Assembly (NCBI GenBank): GCA_021151665.1
Contig: JAGKWW010000013.1
Span: forward strand, 1 to 64,000
Source: Flavobacteriaceae bacterium
GTDB taxonomy: Bacteria > Bacteroidota > Bacteroidia > Flavobacteriales > Flavobacteriaceae
Reading direction: 5' to 3'
DNA length: 64,000 nucleotides
The notes under the pieces were generated by a model. It did not search any database, had not been told where the DNA came from, and saw only the letters and a program-made list of their open reading frames with translations. Both the position numbers and the translations under genes were made by a program. The first letter of the stretch is position 1; every line of letters begins with the position of its first letter. Below, one piece after another: positions 8,148-17,032 of this stretch.

Positions 8148-8713
8148 TGCTGGGTTGTTGTTTTAATCGATTTAGCAAAAATAGATTTTTTCGTCCAATG
8201 CACGATATGTCCTGCAATTAAAGAGAGCAATCCGATAAAAATACCCTGTACCGCAACCAGGCACAAACCAATTCCGGCATAAATTACCATATTGTCAGAT
8301 GAAGAAGCGTAGTCGCGATGCAGGCTTGTCATTATTATAACAAACCGTTCGAATAATACGCCGATATTCAGCAGAATTGAAATGATAAGGTATGCAGCGA
8401 AGCTTTTTCGGAATTTTGGCGTAATAAGTAAAAAAGGCAATATCGCTACAGAAATCTCCATCAGCCAGAACGACCACCAATAACGCCCGGAAGCGCGGCT
8501 TGCGTAACCCTCTTCTGTTAATAGCTGGATGATAAGGCTTAGCAGGCATGCGGTAGCGTAGACTAAAATCAAAATTCTTAAAACAGCAAGTCCCCGCCCG
8601 GCATTTATCTGCTTAAAAACAGATGCAGCCAGCATTACCGTCAGGACACTGAAAAACATCCCTCTGATAATAATGGCTGCATACAGGCCTGCAACGGTGT
8701 GCAGTGTTTCCAT
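8144..8713 (-). CDS. Half-length NrfD/ActC-like membrane protein
   Basis: A 189-residue protein with about five transmembrane helices. Residues 78-140 contain GRYWWSFW, then NIGVLFERFVIIMTSLHRDY, closely resembling the C-terminal half of NrfD/PsrC family quinol-binding subunits, in particular ActC of alternative complex III, where a similar GPYWWAYW and NIGMWFERFVII-TSLHRD are found. Full-length relatives are about 400-480 residues with eight to ten helices; this protein covers only the last half and has its own start. No iron-sulfur or cytochrome partner gene is nearby. It lies directly between the desaturase (0-base gap) and the aminotransferase (4-base overlap). A quinone-linked role is an inference. 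Confidence 0.75.
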   Translation of the reverse strand: METLHTVAGLYAAIIIRGMFFSVLTVMLAASVFKQINAGRGLAVLRILILVYATACLLSLIIQLLTEEGYASRASGRYWWSFWLMEISVAILPFLLITPKFRKSFAAYLIISILLNIGVLFERFVIIMTSLHRDYASSSDNMVIYAGIGLCLVAVQGIFIGLLSLIAGHIVHWTKKSIFAKSIKTTTQQ

Positions 8714-9808
8714 CTATGCCATTTCCGGTTTCATACCGAGTTGCTTAAGATGCCTGAAGTGGGCCGCCACAGCGCTGGTCATCGTCCCGAATTCATAATA
8801 AGGGAGGTTGTGCTCGCGGGCCGTTTCTTTCACGATCTTTGCAATGTTGCTGTAATGCACATGGCTGATATTCGGGAAAATATGGTGCTCGATCTGGTGG
8901 TTAAGCCCTCCGGTAAACCAGTTGATAAGCCTGTTTTTAGGCGCGAAGTTGGCTGTGGTATAAAGCTGGTGTATTGCCCATGTATTTTCCATTTCGCCCT
9001 GCTCGTTAGGCACCGGGTTATCAGTTTCTTCTACCACGTGTGCCAACTGGAATACGATGCTCAGGATAAGGCCTGCGGTGTAATGCATTACAAAAAAGCC
9101 GATAAGCACTTTCCACCAGGTGATGCCGAAAAGCATTGGTGTCACGATCCATATCATCACATAAATGATTTTCGTTACCACCAATATTGTCCATTGTTTT
9201 ACAGGGCTTTGAAACTTGCCATAAGACAGCCCGCGCTTTATATACCGGCGCATCTGCTTAATATCGGTAGTAAGCGCCCAGTTGAAGGTAAGCAGTCCGT
9301 AAAGAAACACTGAGTAATAATGCTGAAACTTATGTATCCGCTGCCATTTGGCCGACTGCGTGAAGCGTATGATGCGCCCGGCATCCAGGTCTTCATCATG
9401 CCCGTGGATGTTGGTATAGGTGTGATGCAATACGTTGTGCTGCACCTGCCAGTTATATACGTTGCCGGCAAGCAGGTACATGCTGCTGCCCATTATTTTG
9501 TTAAGCCATGTTTTTGAGGAGTACGAACCGTGGTTGGCGTCGTGCATTACGTTCATGCCGATGCCTGCCATGCCGATGCCCATAACAACGGTAAGAAGCA
9601 GTTGCGCCCACACGGGAATATCGAGCGTAAGGATAATAAAGTAAGGGGCAAGGTAGAGAAGGAACATTACGGCTGCTTTAAAGTGCAGCTTCCAGTTTCC
9701 TGTCTTTTTGAGGTTGTTGTCTTTAAAATAGTCGTTTACGCGCTTGTTCAGCGTCCTGAAAAATTTCATTGAATCGTTCTTGGAAAAAACGGGAGGTGTT
9801 ACAATCAT
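8714..9808 (-). CDS. Membrane fatty acid (acyl-CoA/lipid) desaturase
   Basis: Integral membrane di-iron desaturase of 364 residues that introduces a double bond into fatty acyl chains to tune membrane fluidity. All three histidine boxes are present: HDANH (89-93), HNVLHH (124-129) and NHQIEHH near residue 300, the last with the Q-x-x-HH form seen in front-end/linoleoyl-CoA-type desaturases. Hydrophobic segments occur at about 45-85 and 200-245. There is no fused cytochrome b5 domain, so electrons come from a separate donor. It is the first gene of an operon with the half-NrfD protein, which is interesting as a possible redox partner. Confidence 0.92.
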   Translation of the reverse strand: MIVTPPVFSKNDSMKFFRTLNKRVNDYFKDNNLKKTGNWKLHFKAAVMFLLYLAPYFIILTLDIPVWAQLLLTVVMGIGMAGIGMNVMHDANHGSYSSKTWLNKIMGSSMYLLAGNVYNWQVQHNVLHHTYTNIHGHDEDLDAGRIIRFTQSAKWQRIHKFQHYYSVFLYGLLTFNWALTTDIKQMRRYIKRGLSYGKFQSPVKQWTILVVTKIIYVMIWIVTPMLFGITWWKVLIGFFVMHYTAGLILSIVFQLAHVVEETDNPVPNEQGEMENTWAIHQLYTTANFAPKNRLINWFTGGLNHQIEHHIFPNISHVHYSNIAKIVKETAREHNLPYYEFGTMTSAVAAHFRHLKQLGMKPEMA

Positions 9809-9827
9809 AAGGTATTTACTTGGGTTT

Positions 9828-9835
9828 CAAAGATA
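9828..9835 (-). promoter_or_regulatory. -7 element of the desaturase operon
   Basis: Minus strand TATCTTTG matches TAnnTTTG 20 bases before the desaturase start. It is divergent from the rsmG promoter. Confidence 0.45.
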
Positions 9836-9880
9836 ACCATTAATAAATTGCTTTAAAAATGATTTTTATCAGCTAATGCA

Positions 9881-9888
9881 TACTTTTG
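9881..9888 (+). promoter_or_regulatory. rsmG -7 element
   Basis: TACTTTTG matches TAnnTTTG and lies 15 bases before the ATG at 9903. Because it is downstream of the alternative ATG at 9876, it decides the start in favour of 9903. Confidence 0.5.
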
Positions 9889-9902
9889 CAAAAAATATTC
9901 CA

Positions 9903-10544
9903 ATGGAAGAAATCATAAAGTATTTTCCTGACCTTACAGCAACACAACGCTCGCAGTTTGAAAAACTTGGGCCGCTATACAGTGAATGGAACGCAAAGAT
10001 AAACGTAATATCGCGTAAGGATATCGAGGAACTATATACACGCCACGTGTTGCATTCGCTTGGAATTGCTAAGGTTATGGGTTTTAAACCCGGTGCAAAG
10101 GTGATGGATGTGGGCACCGGTGGCGGTTTTCCCGGTATTCCGCTCGCAATATTATTTCCCGAAACTGATTTCTACCTGATCGATGTTATCGGTAAAAAGA
10201 TTAAGGTTGTACAGGAAGTGGCGAATGGCCTCGGCCTTAAGAACGTAAAGGCAGAGCAAAAGCGTGCCGAAACGGTGCAGGATGAATTTGACTTTATTGT
10301 GAGCCGCGCCGTTACCAATATGCCAGATTTCGTAAAGTGGGTGAGGGGCAAAGTGAAAAAAGACCAGAACCACGACCTGAAGAACGGGATACTCTACCTG
10401 AAAGGCGGCGACCTGACTGAAGAGCTGTCGGTTTTTCAGCGTACGGAGATATTCAATCTGTCGGATTATTTTGAGGGTGAATTCTTTGAAACCAAGAAGG
10501 TGGTTTACCTGCCGATGAAGTACAAAACAGAGTATGACAAATAA
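9903..10544 (+). CDS. rsmG: 16S rRNA (guanine-N7) methyltransferase RsmG
   Basis: Methylates N7 of G527 (E. coli numbering) in 16S rRNA using S-adenosylmethionine. The 213-residue product begins MEEIIKYFPDLT and has NVISRKDIEELYTRHVLHSL, typical of the family, then the SAM-binding glycine motif MDVGTGGGFPGIPLAI and the FDFIVSRAVTNMPDFVKW segment. An in-frame ATG nine codons upstream is rejected because the likely promoter -7 box lies between the two. Single-gene unit ending at a strong terminator facing pruA. Confidence 0.95.
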   Translation: MEEIIKYFPDLTATQRSQFEKLGPLYSEWNAKINVISRKDIEELYTRHVLHSLGIAKVMGFKPGAKVMDVGTGGGFPGIPLAILFPETDFYLIDVIGKKIKVVQEVANGLGLKNVKAEQKRAETVQDEFDFIVSRAVTNMPDFVKWVRGKVKKDQNHDLKNGILYLKGGDLTEELSVFQRTEIFNLSDYFEGEFFETKKVVYLPMKYKTEYDK

Positions 10545-10570
10545 AAAACGCCTCCAACCGGAGGCGTTTT
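10545..10570. terminator. Bidirectional terminator between rsmG and pruA
   Basis: AAAACGCCTCC and GGAGGCGTTTT form an 11-base perfect stem with a 4-base loop, flanked by A and T runs, between convergent genes. Confidence 0.9.
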
Positions 10571-10586
10571 CGTTTTTGTATGGTTT

Positions 10587-12212
10587 TTATCCAAGGAAAG
10601 GATAACGGTAATCTGTCGGCGGAACGAATGTCTCCTTGATCGTCCTTGGTGATACCCAACGGAGCAGGTTGAGTATAGAACCCGCCTTATCGTTAGTGCC
10701 TGAAGCTCTGGCGCCGCCAAACGGCTGCTGGCCTACGACGGCTCCCGTAGGTTTATCATTGATGTAGAAGTTGCCTGCAGCATTTTCAAGCGCCTTGGTC
10801 GCCTCTTCTATTGCGTAACGGTCCTGGCTGAATACCGAACCTGTCAAAGCATACGGCGAGGTCTCGTCTACCAGCTGAAGCGTTTCTTCCCACTTCTCAT
10901 CTTCGTAAACAAATATGGTAAGTACAGGGCCGAACAGTTCCGTGCACATGGTTTCATACTTGGGGTTTGAAGTAAGTATTACTGTAGGCTCAATAAAATA
11001 ACCTACCGACTTATCGTAACCGCCACCAACAATGATCTCGGCATCCGGATCGTTTTTGGCAGCATCGATATATTTCGCCAGCTTATCAAAAGAACCTTCG
11101 GTAATTACTGCCGATACAAAATTAGATGGATCTTCCGGTGAGCCCATTTTGAAGGACTGGATGTCCTTCACCAAAAGCTCCTTGATCTGTGGCCAAAGCG
11201 ATTTTGGCAGGTATGCCCTTGACGCAGCAGAACATTTCTGTCCCTGGTATTCAAAAGCGCCGCGCGATAAAGCGGTGGCTACTTCTGCTGCGATAGAAGA
11301 TGGGTGGGCTATAACGAAATCTTTTCCGCCAGTTTCACCCACAATTCTCGGGTACGTTTTGTACTTGCTGATGTTTTGGCCCATCATAGCCCAAAGGTCG
11401 TTAAACACGCCTGTTGATCCTGTAAAGTGAACACCTGCAAGATGCGGACTGGCGAGCAGCGTTTCGCTGATCATGCCGGGGTTGCCGTGCACCATATTGA
11501 TAACGCCGTCCGGAAGTCCGGCCAGCTTGAACACTTCCATGATCACATTGGCGCTAAGTACCTGCGCAGCGCTCGGCTTCCATACCACTACATTACCCAT
11601 AAGCGCTGGTGCAGAAGGAAGGTTGCCCGCAATAGCCGTGAAGTTAAAAGGGGTAATGGCATACACAAAGCCTTCCAGCGGCCTGTGCTCCATGCGGTTC
11701 CATATCCCTTCAGAAGATACCGGCTGCTCTGCATAGATCTGCGTCATAAACTCTACGTTGAACCTCAGGAAGTCGATAAACTCGCACGCAGAATCAATCT
11801 CTGCCTGGTGAACCGTTTTCGCCTGGGCAATCATGGTAGCAGCGTTTATCTTGGCACGGTAAGGGCCGGCAAGCAGTTCAGCAGCCTTTAAGAAAATTGC
11901 GGCGCGGTGTTCCCATGCCATTGCAGCCCATTTCTTTTTTGCGGCAAGAGCAGCATCAATGGCCTGCTCTATATGTTGTTTTTCAGCTTCATGAAAAGTT
12001 CCCACAACTTTTTTGTGGTCGAAAGGAGGATTGATGTTGCGTGTCTTTCCGGTGCGTATTTCTTCGCTACCGATATAAAGCGGCACATCAACGGTTGTGG
12101 CATACATCTGTTTGAATGTAGCCAGTACCTGTTCCCTTTCTTTAGAACCGGGAGCATACGATTTTACAGGCTCGTTTATTGCTTTCGGTACAGTATATAT
12201 TCCTTTTGGCAT
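10587..12212 (-). CDS. pruA: 1-pyrroline-5-carboxylate dehydrogenase
   Basis: Aldehyde dehydrogenase superfamily enzyme oxidising glutamate semialdehyde/pyrroline-5-carboxylate to glutamate with NAD, the second step of proline degradation. The 541-residue length matches the stand-alone (not PutA-fused) long form. Visible motifs: VYAITPFNFTAIAGNLPSAP, VWKPSAAQ, HFTGSTGVF, the general base Glu in VGETGGKDFVI, and the catalytic Cys in QGQKCSAASR; the C-terminal GQQPFGGARASGTNDKAG and RWVSPRTIKE are diagnostic of the P5C dehydrogenase subfamily. The start at 12212 (MPKGIYTVPKA) is chosen over one 14 codons upstream. No putA-like proline dehydrogenase gene is adjacent. Confidence 0.95.
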   Translation of the reverse strand: MPKGIYTVPKAINEPVKSYAPGSKEREQVLATFKQMYATTVDVPLYIGSEEIRTGKTRNINPPFDHKKVVGTFHEAEKQHIEQAIDAALAAKKKWAAMAWEHRAAIFLKAAELLAGPYRAKINAATMIAQAKTVHQAEIDSACEFIDFLRFNVEFMTQIYAEQPVSSEGIWNRMEHRPLEGFVYAITPFNFTAIAGNLPSAPALMGNVVVWKPSAAQVLSANVIMEVFKLAGLPDGVINMVHGNPGMISETLLASPHLAGVHFTGSTGVFNDLWAMMGQNISKYKTYPRIVGETGGKDFVIAHPSSIAAEVATALSRGAFEYQGQKCSAASRAYLPKSLWPQIKELLVKDIQSFKMGSPEDPSNFVSAVITEGSFDKLAKYIDAAKNDPDAEIIVGGGYDKSVGYFIEPTVILTSNPKYETMCTELFGPVLTIFVYEDEKWEETLQLVDETSPYALTGSVFSQDRYAIEEATKALENAAGNFYINDKPTGAVVGQQPFGGARASGTNDKAGSILNLLRWVSPRTIKETFVPPTDYRYPFLG

Positions 12213-12251
12213 ACGAATATGTTTTTGGTTGTGTAATAGTTTAAAGCATCG

Positions 12252-12259
12252 CAAATATA
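12252..12259 (-). promoter_or_regulatory. pruA -7 element
   Basis: Minus strand TATATTTG lies 40 bases before the chosen pruA start and also overlaps the region where the longer frame would begin, supporting the shorter protein. Confidence 0.4.
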
Positions 12260-12323
12260 CAATAAAATATCCCTCCGCTATTTGCAGGAATATCAGGCGA
12301 TGCGGTAAAATATTTGATTATTA

Positions 12324-12710
12324 TTAATTTAAGGCGAATGGCGCGCTAAGCCTGAATGCGGGTATCGTTACGCGGAAAGTGCGGGTTGAGGTGAAGTTCA
12401 CCATGTTGTAATATCCTTTCATGGCGCCAAAAGGCGAGGCAAGCAGGCAACCAGAACTGTAGGTATGCTTATCGCCGGGCTTAAGTACCGGCTTTTGCCC
12501 GATAACACCTTCGCCATCTACCACTTCGGGATCGTTAAGTGAATCGAGTATTTCCCAGTGGCGGGAATTCAGCTGTACCGAATCTTTGCTGTGGTTCTCT
12601 ATGGTTACCTCATAAGAGAACGCGAAATGGATCTTATGGTTGCGAAAATAAGTGCCTTCGAAACTTGTGGAAACCGAAATCTTTATGCCTCTTGTTATTT
12701 GTGATACCAT
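12324..12710 (-). CDS. apaG: ApaG domain protein
   Basis: A 128-residue ApaG protein (FN3-like beta sandwich historically linked to Co/Mg efflux phenotypes; molecular role unresolved). Diagnostic motifs are FAFSYEVTIENHS, LNSRHWEILDS, VVDGEGVIGQKPVLKPGDKHTYSSGC and PFGAMKGYYNMV. The start at 12710 gives MVSQITRGIKISV, the usual N-terminus; the nine-codon extension is rejected. It lies about 110 bases upstream of pruA on the same strand, with pruA having its own promoter element. Confidence 0.93.
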   Translation of the reverse strand: MVSQITRGIKISVSTSFEGTYFRNHKIHFAFSYEVTIENHSKDSVQLNSRHWEILDSLNDPEVVDGEGVIGQKPVLKPGDKHTYSSGCLLASPFGAMKGYYNMVNFTSTRTFRVTIPAFRLSAPFALN

Positions 12711-12813
12711 ATCCGGGATAATGTGGTTGCAGCACAAAAATACAAAATTATTATATGCTGCCTGCCAACACGCAGATTAAATTAATTAAAACGAACTATT
12801 AAGTGATTGAATG

Positions 12814-14073
12814 TTAATTGATAATGTTCTCTGATGAGGCACTGCCAATACCAATCACGCGGTCATACCGTTCGCTGTTCATGCGGTAATAAACCAGCAC
12901 CGTGTAGTCGTTTACCGTCTGATAAAAGTTGCCGTCTACAGCGTTTGCCTCATCGGGTTTCCCGTTCTTATCGGCAATTATGTACGCAAAGTTATTAAAG
13001 CCCTGCTTCATCATGATGGCTTTTTCATACAGCCCGGTTTTTTCGTTGAAGTCCATTTTAAACTCCGGCGTTTTTGCGTAATTATTGAACATACCGTTTA
13101 CGTACAGATCCTTCTTTCCGAAGAACTCCGGCGCACTCAGGCTGAAGAAGACCCAACTGTAATCGGCTTCCGTTTGTGGGTTGCTGCTGCTCAGGTTGAT
13201 GTTGCGCGTCACAAAATTACCGTTGATGTCGGGGTAATAAGTATACGGCTTGTTTCCGCGGGCTTCGTTAGTATATAAAATGGTATTATACGTCTCTCCG
13301 GCGGTAATACGAACGATATTGTTTACGGCATTACGAATATCCTTGTTATCGAAATTCAGGAACTCATTTCCGGCCCAGAACTGTGTTTCCTTATCATATT
13401 TATAGATCAGGTCATTGCCGATGGTGTATTGTGGCTTCACGTTGTAAATGGCATTGTCAAACCGGCCGTTCTGGAACAGCGCTACTTTTACATTTTGAAG
13501 CGGGCTCTGGAAAACGAAGGCATCCGTCTTTATAGCAAAGTCAAGGTTGTGCTTGTGCGGAATGTCATCCATCACCCTTGCACGCTTTATTTGAAGCGGT
13601 ACACTTACCCGATCTTCATATACAATGAAGCGTCGGCTCATCACTACTTCGCGGTCTTCGTTAAGTATCTTCAGGATGTAGTTTCCGCTTAAGATGAGCC
13701 GGGTAAATTTGTTAGGGAAGCTAAGGATATAGTGCGAATAGATCTGCAATGTATTAAAGGAGTTCTGGTAGTTCTGTATGCGCTGGGTATCAAATCCCTG
13801 AACATAGTCGTTAACGGTAAGGAGCTGAGAAGGTGTCCAGTCATAATTACAATGCTGTACGCTGTAATAGTAGTTGGCTTCATTGCCAAAAAGGTCGTCG
13901 AAGATAAAATTTATCGGGTCGCCCAACCGAAAGAATGGGTAGGTATTCTCGTTGGTTGAGGTTACAAAGGCAGCAGTCTTAATATTGTAGGGTGGGGCAA
14001 TTTCCTGCTGTACCTGGGCGGTTGTTGCCAATGGGAGCAGCAGTAAAAAAATCAGGAGGCGCGATAGTTTCAT
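12814..14073 (-). CDS. DUF5103 / type IX secretion plug-domain protein
   Basis: A 419-residue secreted or outer-membrane-associated protein with a signal peptide (LLIFLLLLPLATTAQ). Residues 25-160 match my memory of the DUF5103 N-terminal domain (AAFVTSTNENTYPFFRLGDPI, HCNYDWTPSQL, GNYILKI), whose family includes the Flavobacterium Plug protein that closes the SprA translocon of the type IX secretion system. It is monocistronic on the minus strand and divergent from the M16 peptidase. Assignment to the family is firm; whether this is the actual Plug or a paralogue cannot be decided here. The second of two adjacent Met codons is taken as start. Confidence 0.85.
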   Translation of the reverse strand: MKLSRLLIFLLLLPLATTAQVQQEIAPPYNIKTAAFVTSTNENTYPFFRLGDPINFIFDDLFGNEANYYYSVQHCNYDWTPSQLLTVNDYVQGFDTQRIQNYQNSFNTLQIYSHYILSFPNKFTRLILSGNYILKILNEDREVVMSRRFIVYEDRVSVPLQIKRARVMDDIPHKHNLDFAIKTDAFVFQSPLQNVKVALFQNGRFDNAIYNVKPQYTIGNDLIYKYDKETQFWAGNEFLNFDNKDIRNAVNNIVRITAGETYNTILYTNEARGNKPYTYYPDINGNFVTRNINLSSSNPQTEADYSWVFFSLSAPEFFGKKDLYVNGMFNNYAKTPEFKMDFNEKTGLYEKAIMMKQGFNNFAYIIADKNGKPDEANAVDGNFYQTVNDYTVLVYYRMNSERYDRVIGIGSASSENIIN

Positions 14074-14221
14074 CATCGGGATTTACTTAGCAGAAACGTA
14101 AAGATACTAATTATGTTGTTGGTATAGCAGGAATCGGGCCAAATGCTAAAGTTTTGATTTTAACAGACAATAAAAGGAATTTTTAATAGTTTTAACAGGA
14201 AACCAACTCACTACAAAGAAA

Positions 14222-17032
14222 ATGAAGAACTTTCGCCTATGGATGTTCCTCGTGGCGGTGCCTGTTGCAGGTATGGCTCAGGAACTCAAAGGGACAGACC
14301 TGATCCCTTTTGACCCCAATGTAAAAACCGGAAAGCTGAAGAACGGGCTTACCTATTACATCCGGAAAAATGCCAAGCCCGAAAACAAGGTAGACCTGCG
14401 CCTCGTGATCAATGCCGGCTCTATCCTTGAGGAAGACGACCAACAGGGGCTTGCTCACTTTATGGAGCACATGTGCTTTAACGGAACCAAGCGCTTCCCT
14501 AAGAATGCGCTGGTAGATTACCTGCAGAGCATCGGTGTAAAATTCGGGCAGCACTTAAATGCTTACACCAGTTTTGATGAAACGGCTTACTTCCTGCCTA
14601 TACCTTCAGACGATCCCAACAAGCTTGAAAAAGGTTTCCAGATTCTGGAAGACTGGGCGTTCAACACGGTGCTTACCCCGGAAGAAGTCGATAAAGAGCG
14701 CGGTGTGGTGCTCGAGGAGTACCGCCTTGGCCTTGGTGCTGAAAACCGGATGATGAAGCGCTTTATGCCGAAGATGATGTACCAGTCGCATTACGCCAAC
14801 CGTATGCCGATCGGGCAAAAAGAAATCCTTGAAAACTTTAAGCATGAAAAGCTGATCAGGTTCTACAAAGACTGGTACAGGCCCGACCTGATGGCAGTAA
14901 TCGTAGTGGGCGACATAGATGTTGCCGCGATGGAAAAGAAGATACAGGAGCATTTTTCTTCCTACCAAAACCCAAAGAACGAGCGTCCGCGCAAAGTATA
15001 CGACGTGCCGAACCACAAGGAAACGTTTGTATCGGTTGAGAGCGATAAGGAGGCTTCTTTCTCTCAGGTAAGGCTGATGTATAAAGATTACGAGCAGCCG
15101 AAAAAGATGGAAACGGTCAATGATATGAAGGTGGAGATCGCCGAAATGCTTTTCAGCTCGATGCTCAACAACAGGCTGCAGGAGCTTACCAATTCGCCAA
15201 CACCTCCGTTTACGTATGGTTACTCATTCCACGGTGGCACCTGGGCACGTACCAAGGAAGCCTATCAGTCGTTTGCAATGGTTCAGGAAGGCAAACAGCT
15301 TGATGCGCTAAAAGTTTTGGTAGACGAAAACCAACGCGTGAAGAAATTCGGCTTCAGCCAGAGCGAGCTCGACAGGGCAAAGACCGAGATCATGGCTTAC
15401 CTGGAGACCAACTACAATGACCGGAATAAAACAGAATCTGAAAATTTTGTTAGTGAATACCAAAACCATTTTCTTGAAGGCGAGCCGGTTCCGGGTATCG
15501 AGTGGTCATACAATGTCGTAAAGAAACTGCTTCCGCAGGTGGCCTTAAGCGACATCAACACAATTATCAACAAATACATTAAAGACGATAACCGCGTGGT
15601 AATCTTTACCGGGCCTGACAAGGAATCTGCTAAAAAACCGTCGGAGCAGGAAGTGCTTACCGTGCTGAACCAGGCGGGTACCGACATCAAGCCTTATGAA
15701 GACGGCGCTGTGGTAACCAGCCTTCTTCGCAAAGAGGTAAAGCCGGGTTCCGTATTGAAAAAAGAGTCTAACGCCAAGCTGGGCACTACCACGCTCTATC
15801 TGTCAAACGGAGCAAAGGTGACCTATAAAAAAACCGATTTCAAGAACGATGAGGTACTTATGGAAGCAGTAAGCTTTGGTGGCAGCAACCTGTATTCTAA
15901 CGACGATATCAAAAAGGTGCAGTTCGCCAATGGCGCGCTTTCTGAAGCAGGCTTTTCAGGGCTTAAAAAGAATGACATTAACAAGTTCATGAGCGGCAAG
16001 ATCGCGAATGTAGATCCATATATCGGAAACATTACCGAAGGCCTTCGCGGCAGTAGTACGCCGAAGGATATGGAATATATGTTCCAGATGACGCACGCCT
16101 ACTTTACCGACCTTAATTTTGATAAAGACGCTTGGGAAGGGTACAAGAAAAAGCAGTCGGCGTTCTACGATAATATGGCTTCGCAGCCCAACTTCTTCTT
16201 CCAACAGGAATTTTATACGTACCTGAATGGCGAAAATCCAAGGTTCAACGGAATAATCCCGAATGAGGCTTCGTGGAAAACTACTGATTACGAGCTCGCA
16301 TATAACAAGTACAAAGAGCGCTTTGCCAATGCGGCCGACTTCGAGTTCTATTTCGTAGGGAATATTGACGATAAAGCAATAGAGGACTACTCAGCGAAAT
16401 ACCTTGCTTCACTTCCGGCGAATGATAAGAAGGAAAAGGCAACCGACCTGGGGTATCGTATGCTGAAAGGCGACCATAAGAAAGTGGTGAACAAAGGTAC
16501 CGACCCTAAGAGCAACGTGACCATCATGTACTATGGGGAAACTCAGTACTCGCCTAAAGAGGCGCTTGCGATGCAGGCCCTGGGGGAAATCCTTACCATT
16601 AAGCTTATTGAGCAGTTGCGTGAGAATGAGAGCGGGGTATACGGTATCAGCGCGCGTGGAAATATGAACAAAGTTCCGTATGGGGCTTACAACTTCAACA
16701 TTTCTTTCCCGTGTGGGCCTGAAAATGCCGAAAAACTAACAGCCTCTGCGCTTAACGAGCTTAAGAAGATCGTAGATAATGGCCCTGAAGCAAAAGACCT
16801 TGCAAAATATAAAGAAGGAGAACTTCTTGATTATAAAAAAGACATCAAGGAAAACCGCTTCTGGCTCAACTACATGAATCGCGCTTATACCTATGGTTCT
16901 AACGCCGAGGAAATCCTAACGGTAGAGCAACGCGTAAATGGTCTTACTGCCAAAGAAGTTCAGGATGTAGCGAAAAAATATCTTACCAAAGACAAGGTAA
17001 TTGGTATGCTGATGCCTGAAGGTAAAAACTAA
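14222..17032 (+). CDS. M16 family zinc metallopeptidase (two-domain, insulinase type)
   Basis: Secreted/periplasmic M16 peptidase of 936 residues. A signal peptide (WMFLVAVPVAGMAQ) is followed by the active N-terminal M16 unit with the inverted zinc motif HFMEH (79-83) and the downstream glutamate in RGVVLEEYRLG; the second half (about 520-930) is the inactive M16 unit that closes the catalytic chamber. The length is typical of bacterial two-unit enzymes such as PqqL. It likely degrades peptides entering the periplasm. Its stop overlaps the end of the convergent methyltransferase gene by four bases. Confidence 0.95.
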   Translation: MKNFRLWMFLVAVPVAGMAQELKGTDLIPFDPNVKTGKLKNGLTYYIRKNAKPENKVDLRLVINAGSILEEDDQQGLAHFMEHMCFNGTKRFPKNALVDYLQSIGVKFGQHLNAYTSFDETAYFLPIPSDDPNKLEKGFQILEDWAFNTVLTPEEVDKERGVVLEEYRLGLGAENRMMKRFMPKMMYQSHYANRMPIGQKEILENFKHEKLIRFYKDWYRPDLMAVIVVGDIDVAAMEKKIQEHFSSYQNPKNERPRKVYDVPNHKETFVSVESDKEASFSQVRLMYKDYEQPKKMETVNDMKVEIAEMLFSSMLNNRLQELTNSPTPPFTYGYSFHGGTWARTKEAYQSFAMVQEGKQLDALKVLVDENQRVKKFGFSQSELDRAKTEIMAYLETNYNDRNKTESENFVSEYQNHFLEGEPVPGIEWSYNVVKKLLPQVALSDINTIINKYIKDDNRVVIFTGPDKESAKKPSEQEVLTVLNQAGTDIKPYEDGAVVTSLLRKEVKPGSVLKKESNAKLGTTTLYLSNGAKVTYKKTDFKNDEVLMEAVSFGGSNLYSNDDIKKVQFANGALSEAGFSGLKKNDINKFMSGKIANVDPYIGNITEGLRGSSTPKDMEYMFQMTHAYFTDLNFDKDAWEGYKKKQSAFYDNMASQPNFFFQQEFYTYLNGENPRFNGIIPNEASWKTTDYELAYNKYKERFANAADFEFYFVGNIDDKAIEDYSAKYLASLPANDKKEKATDLGYRMLKGDHKKVVNKGTDPKSNVTIMYYGETQYSPKEALAMQALGEILTIKLIEQLRENESGVYGISARGNMNKVPYGAYNFNISFPCGPENAEKLTASALNELKKIVDNGPEAKDLAKYKEGELLDYKKDIKENRFWLNYMNRAYTYGSNAEEILTVEQRVNGLTAKEVQDVAKKYLTKDKVIGMLMPEGKN

